Of a stretch of 64,000 nucleotides of DNA, positions 62,683 to 64,000 are shown in pieces (the first letter of the stretch is position 1; each line of letters begins with the position of its first letter). Source of the DNA: Rhizobium sp. NFR07. GTDB lineage: Bacteria > Pseudomonadota > Alphaproteobacteria > Rhizobiales > Rhizobiaceae. Below the pieces are notes generated by a model that saw only the letters and a program-made list of their open reading frames with translations, was not told the origin of the DNA and searched no databases. The stretch covers positions 124,001 through 188,000 of the forward strand of contig NZ_FOKM01000002.1 in the NCBI RefSeq assembly GCF_900111905.1, read 5' to 3'. A program made the position numbers and the translations under genes.

Positions 62683-63060
62683 TTATTGAAAGGCGATAAA
62701 GTTTTCGGCGGTGGCGCGGTTGAGCGCCATCGGAATGTCATAGACGGTGGCAAGCCGGGTCAGCGCCTTGACGTCGACGTCGTGGGGAAGCGCGCTTAAG
62801 GGGTCGATGAAGAAGATCAGCATGCTGACGTCGCCGCTGGCGATCATCGCGCCGATCTGCTGGTCGCCGCCGAGGGGGCCGCTTTTCAGGCGGGTGACCT
62901 GAAGGCCGGGGCATGCATCCTGCACGCGGCCGCCGGTCGTGCCGGTGGCGACGATACGATATTTCGACAATGCGGCCTGATGGACACGGGCGAAATCCAC
63001 CATGTCGTCCTTCTTCTCGTCATGCGCGATCAGCGCAATACAAGGCTGGACAGGATCCAA
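62683..63060 (-). CDS. mgsA: Methylglyoxal synthase
   Basis: 125 aa from a TTG at 63060, which has GGAGG 7 nt upstream; a GTG at 63066 lies only 1 nt from it and is less likely. Compact MGS domain: [13 protein letters not shown], the phosphate-binding [25 protein letters not shown] and [17 protein letters not shown]. Converts dihydroxyacetone phosphate to methylglyoxal, relieving sugar-phosphate stress; sits with glk. The 213 bp upstream (63061-63273) hold no gene I can see. Confidence 0.94.
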   Translation of the reverse strand: MDPVQPCIALIAHDEKKDDMVDFARVHQAALSKYRIVATGTTGGRVQDACPGLQVTRLKSGPLGGDQQIGAMIASGDVSMLIFFIDPLSALPHDVDVKALTRLATVYDIPMALNRATAENFIAFQ

Positions 63061-63273
63061 GGGCACTCCTCCACAAGGCCGATTGATTTTTCGGCGCGCA
63101 AGTCGAAGGGATCTAACTAGGGCGCGCCGACCTCGATGAACAACGCTTCGCGATAGAAATCTTCTCGAATTTCTGTTGCGAAGCGTAGGCGTTCTAGCCT
63201 GCCGGAATGGATATGGGAAGGCTGGCGATCATGATGGCGTTTCGATCAACGCCAAGTGGTGGTGGAGTGACCG

Positions 63274-64000
63274 TCAGCGCAGCGGCCGCTCGCGTGGCAC
63301 CGGAACGTCGGCCGGCACATCTGTCGGATCGGCCGCGATGGCGTTGAGTTCGCCGACTGCGGCAGGTGCTGCCGACTGACTGGAATACGCCATGGCCGGA
63401 CCGCCATAAGTGGCGTCTTCCTCCGAGCGGGATTTGCCGGCAAGCACGGCCGAGCAGGCTTTGGGCAGGTCCGACAGCATGACCTGGCGCGGCTTGACCG
63501 GCTTCTTGTTCGGGTCGGCCGGTTTCGGCGGAGCCCAGGGCTCCTTGGTGAACCACCAGGCCAGCGCCTTGCTGTTGCAGTCGTCGGTGCTCGGTGTGGC
63601 AGCCTGTCGCTCGCAGCCGGCCGCGCCCGGCGGGCAGTTCATGCGGATATGGAAATGCTCGTCATGCCCGTAGACTGGGCGCACCTTGCCGAGCAGGCTG
63701 CGGTCGCCGGTCCAAGTCTCGCAGAGCTTCTTCTTGATCGCCGGATTGACGAAGACGCGCTGTACCTGCGGATAGCTCGCGGCCTGCATGACGAGGCGCG
63801 CATGGGTGCTGGTCCAGCGGCGGTTGTCGACGGTGAGAAACTTGCTCTTATCCAGCATGGAGGTGAAGGGAAGGTCTTCTCGCTGCTGCATGCTCATCGC
63901 CTGCGCTGGCTTTGGCGTGAACCAGACATCCGCATCGAGACCGATCTGGTGCGAGGCGTGCCCGCTCGGCATCGGGCCACCACGGGGCTGGGAAATATCG
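63274..64000 (-). CDS. mepA: Penicillin-insensitive murein endopeptidase MepA (5' end outside window)
   Basis: The frame runs off the window end; the visible 242 codons begin DISQPRGGPMPSGHASHQIG. Zinc ligands typical of MepA (LAS peptidases): His and Asp in GHASHQIGLDAD and His in YGHDEHFHIRM. Cysteines in the C-terminal half (NCPPGAAGCER, DDC, KAC) probably form disulfides. It cuts D-Ala-mDAP cross-links in peptidoglycan. The C-terminus has a rhizobial extension of about 50 residues rich in Ala, Pro and Asp. Confidence 0.94.
   Translation of the reverse strand, partial: DISQPRGGPMPSGHASHQIGLDADVWFTPKPAQAMSMQQREDLPFTSMLDKSKFLTVDNRRWTSTHARLVMQAASYPQVQRVFVNPAIKKKLCETWTGDRSLLGKVRPVYGHDEHFHIRMNCPPGAAGCERQAATPSTDDCNSKALAWWFTKEPWAPPKPADPNKKPVKPRQVMLSDLPKACSAVLAGKSRSEEDATYGGPAMAYSSQSAAPAAVGELNAIAADPTDVPADVPVPRERPLR

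Noticed and set aside
1..64000. Search for tRNA, 16S/23S/5S rRNA, insertion sequences, CRISPR arrays, toxin-antitoxin or prophage genes
   Set aside because: No cloverleaf, rRNA core sequence, transposase, regularly spaced repeat array or phage gene was recognised by eye; a dedicated scan could still find a small one.

Overview
The window reads as chromosomal DNA of an alphaproteobacterium of the family Rhizobiaceae (Rhizobium, Agrobacterium, Ensifer or a close relative). The grounds are rhizobial gene order (rimP-nusA-ylxR-infB, ffs-dnaX-ybaB, kdsB-pheA beside a membrane cytochrome c, polA facing a marR gene, mgsA-glk), high GC content, rhizobial palindromic repeats, sRNAs resembling the rhizobial alpha-r7 and alpha-r14 families, EcfG-type promoters and a full C-P lyase cluster with PHO-box-like sites. 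No tRNA, 16S/23S/5S rRNA, insertion sequence, prophage or CRISPR array was seen.

Region by region. 1-3.4 kb: translation/transcription operon rimP-nusA-ylxR-infB (minus strand, infB cut by the window start) behind an attenuator-like leader. 3.5-12.2 kb: an MFS exporter and GNAT pair, a lytic transglycosylase whose signal peptide carries an in-frame palindromic repeat, recR, a MOSC protein, a PagL-like outer-membrane protein, a LysE exporter, ybaB, dnaX and the 4.5S RNA gene. 12.3-22.6 kb: HIT and NADH pyrophosphatase, pheA, kdsB, cycM-like cytochrome, an AEC carrier, adenosine kinase, an SH3-domain secreted protein, a 2-hydroxyacid dehydrogenase, a GNAT, a MoeB/ThiF enzyme and recF. 22.7-23.4 kb: gene-free repeat island.

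23.4-33.2 kb: cupin, SlyX, LtrA, RhtB, a TetR regulator divergent from a small membrane protein with a readable operator-promoter, then dnaJ-dnaK with a heat-shock-type promoter and the bifunctional penicillin-binding protein mrcA. 33.5-35.7 kb: a run of six very small genes, three preceded by EcfG-type (general stress) promoter matches. 35.7-44.9 kb: a YbaK-type deacylase, an sRNA with anti-Shine-Dalgarno loops, cspA, a possible further sRNA, an M20 dipeptidase, lactate permease, MarR regulator, an alpha-r7-like sRNA, polA and a short hypothetical gene.

44.9-58.2 kb: the phosphonate locus, all minus strand except phnF: phnG-H-I-J-K-L-hexapeptide transferase, phnC-D-E1-E2, and a DUF1045 gene with phnM-phnN, with a PhnF-type operator at the divergent phnF/phnG promoter and PHO-box-like repeats before phnC and before the DUF1045 gene. 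Together these import phosphonate, attach it to ribose, cleave the C-P bond and return the ribose as PRPP. phnP is absent, and the 2H-fold DUF1045 protein is a candidate to replace it. 58.2-64 kb: gpmA, dapB, an MsbA-like ABC exporter, glk, mgsA and a partial mepA.
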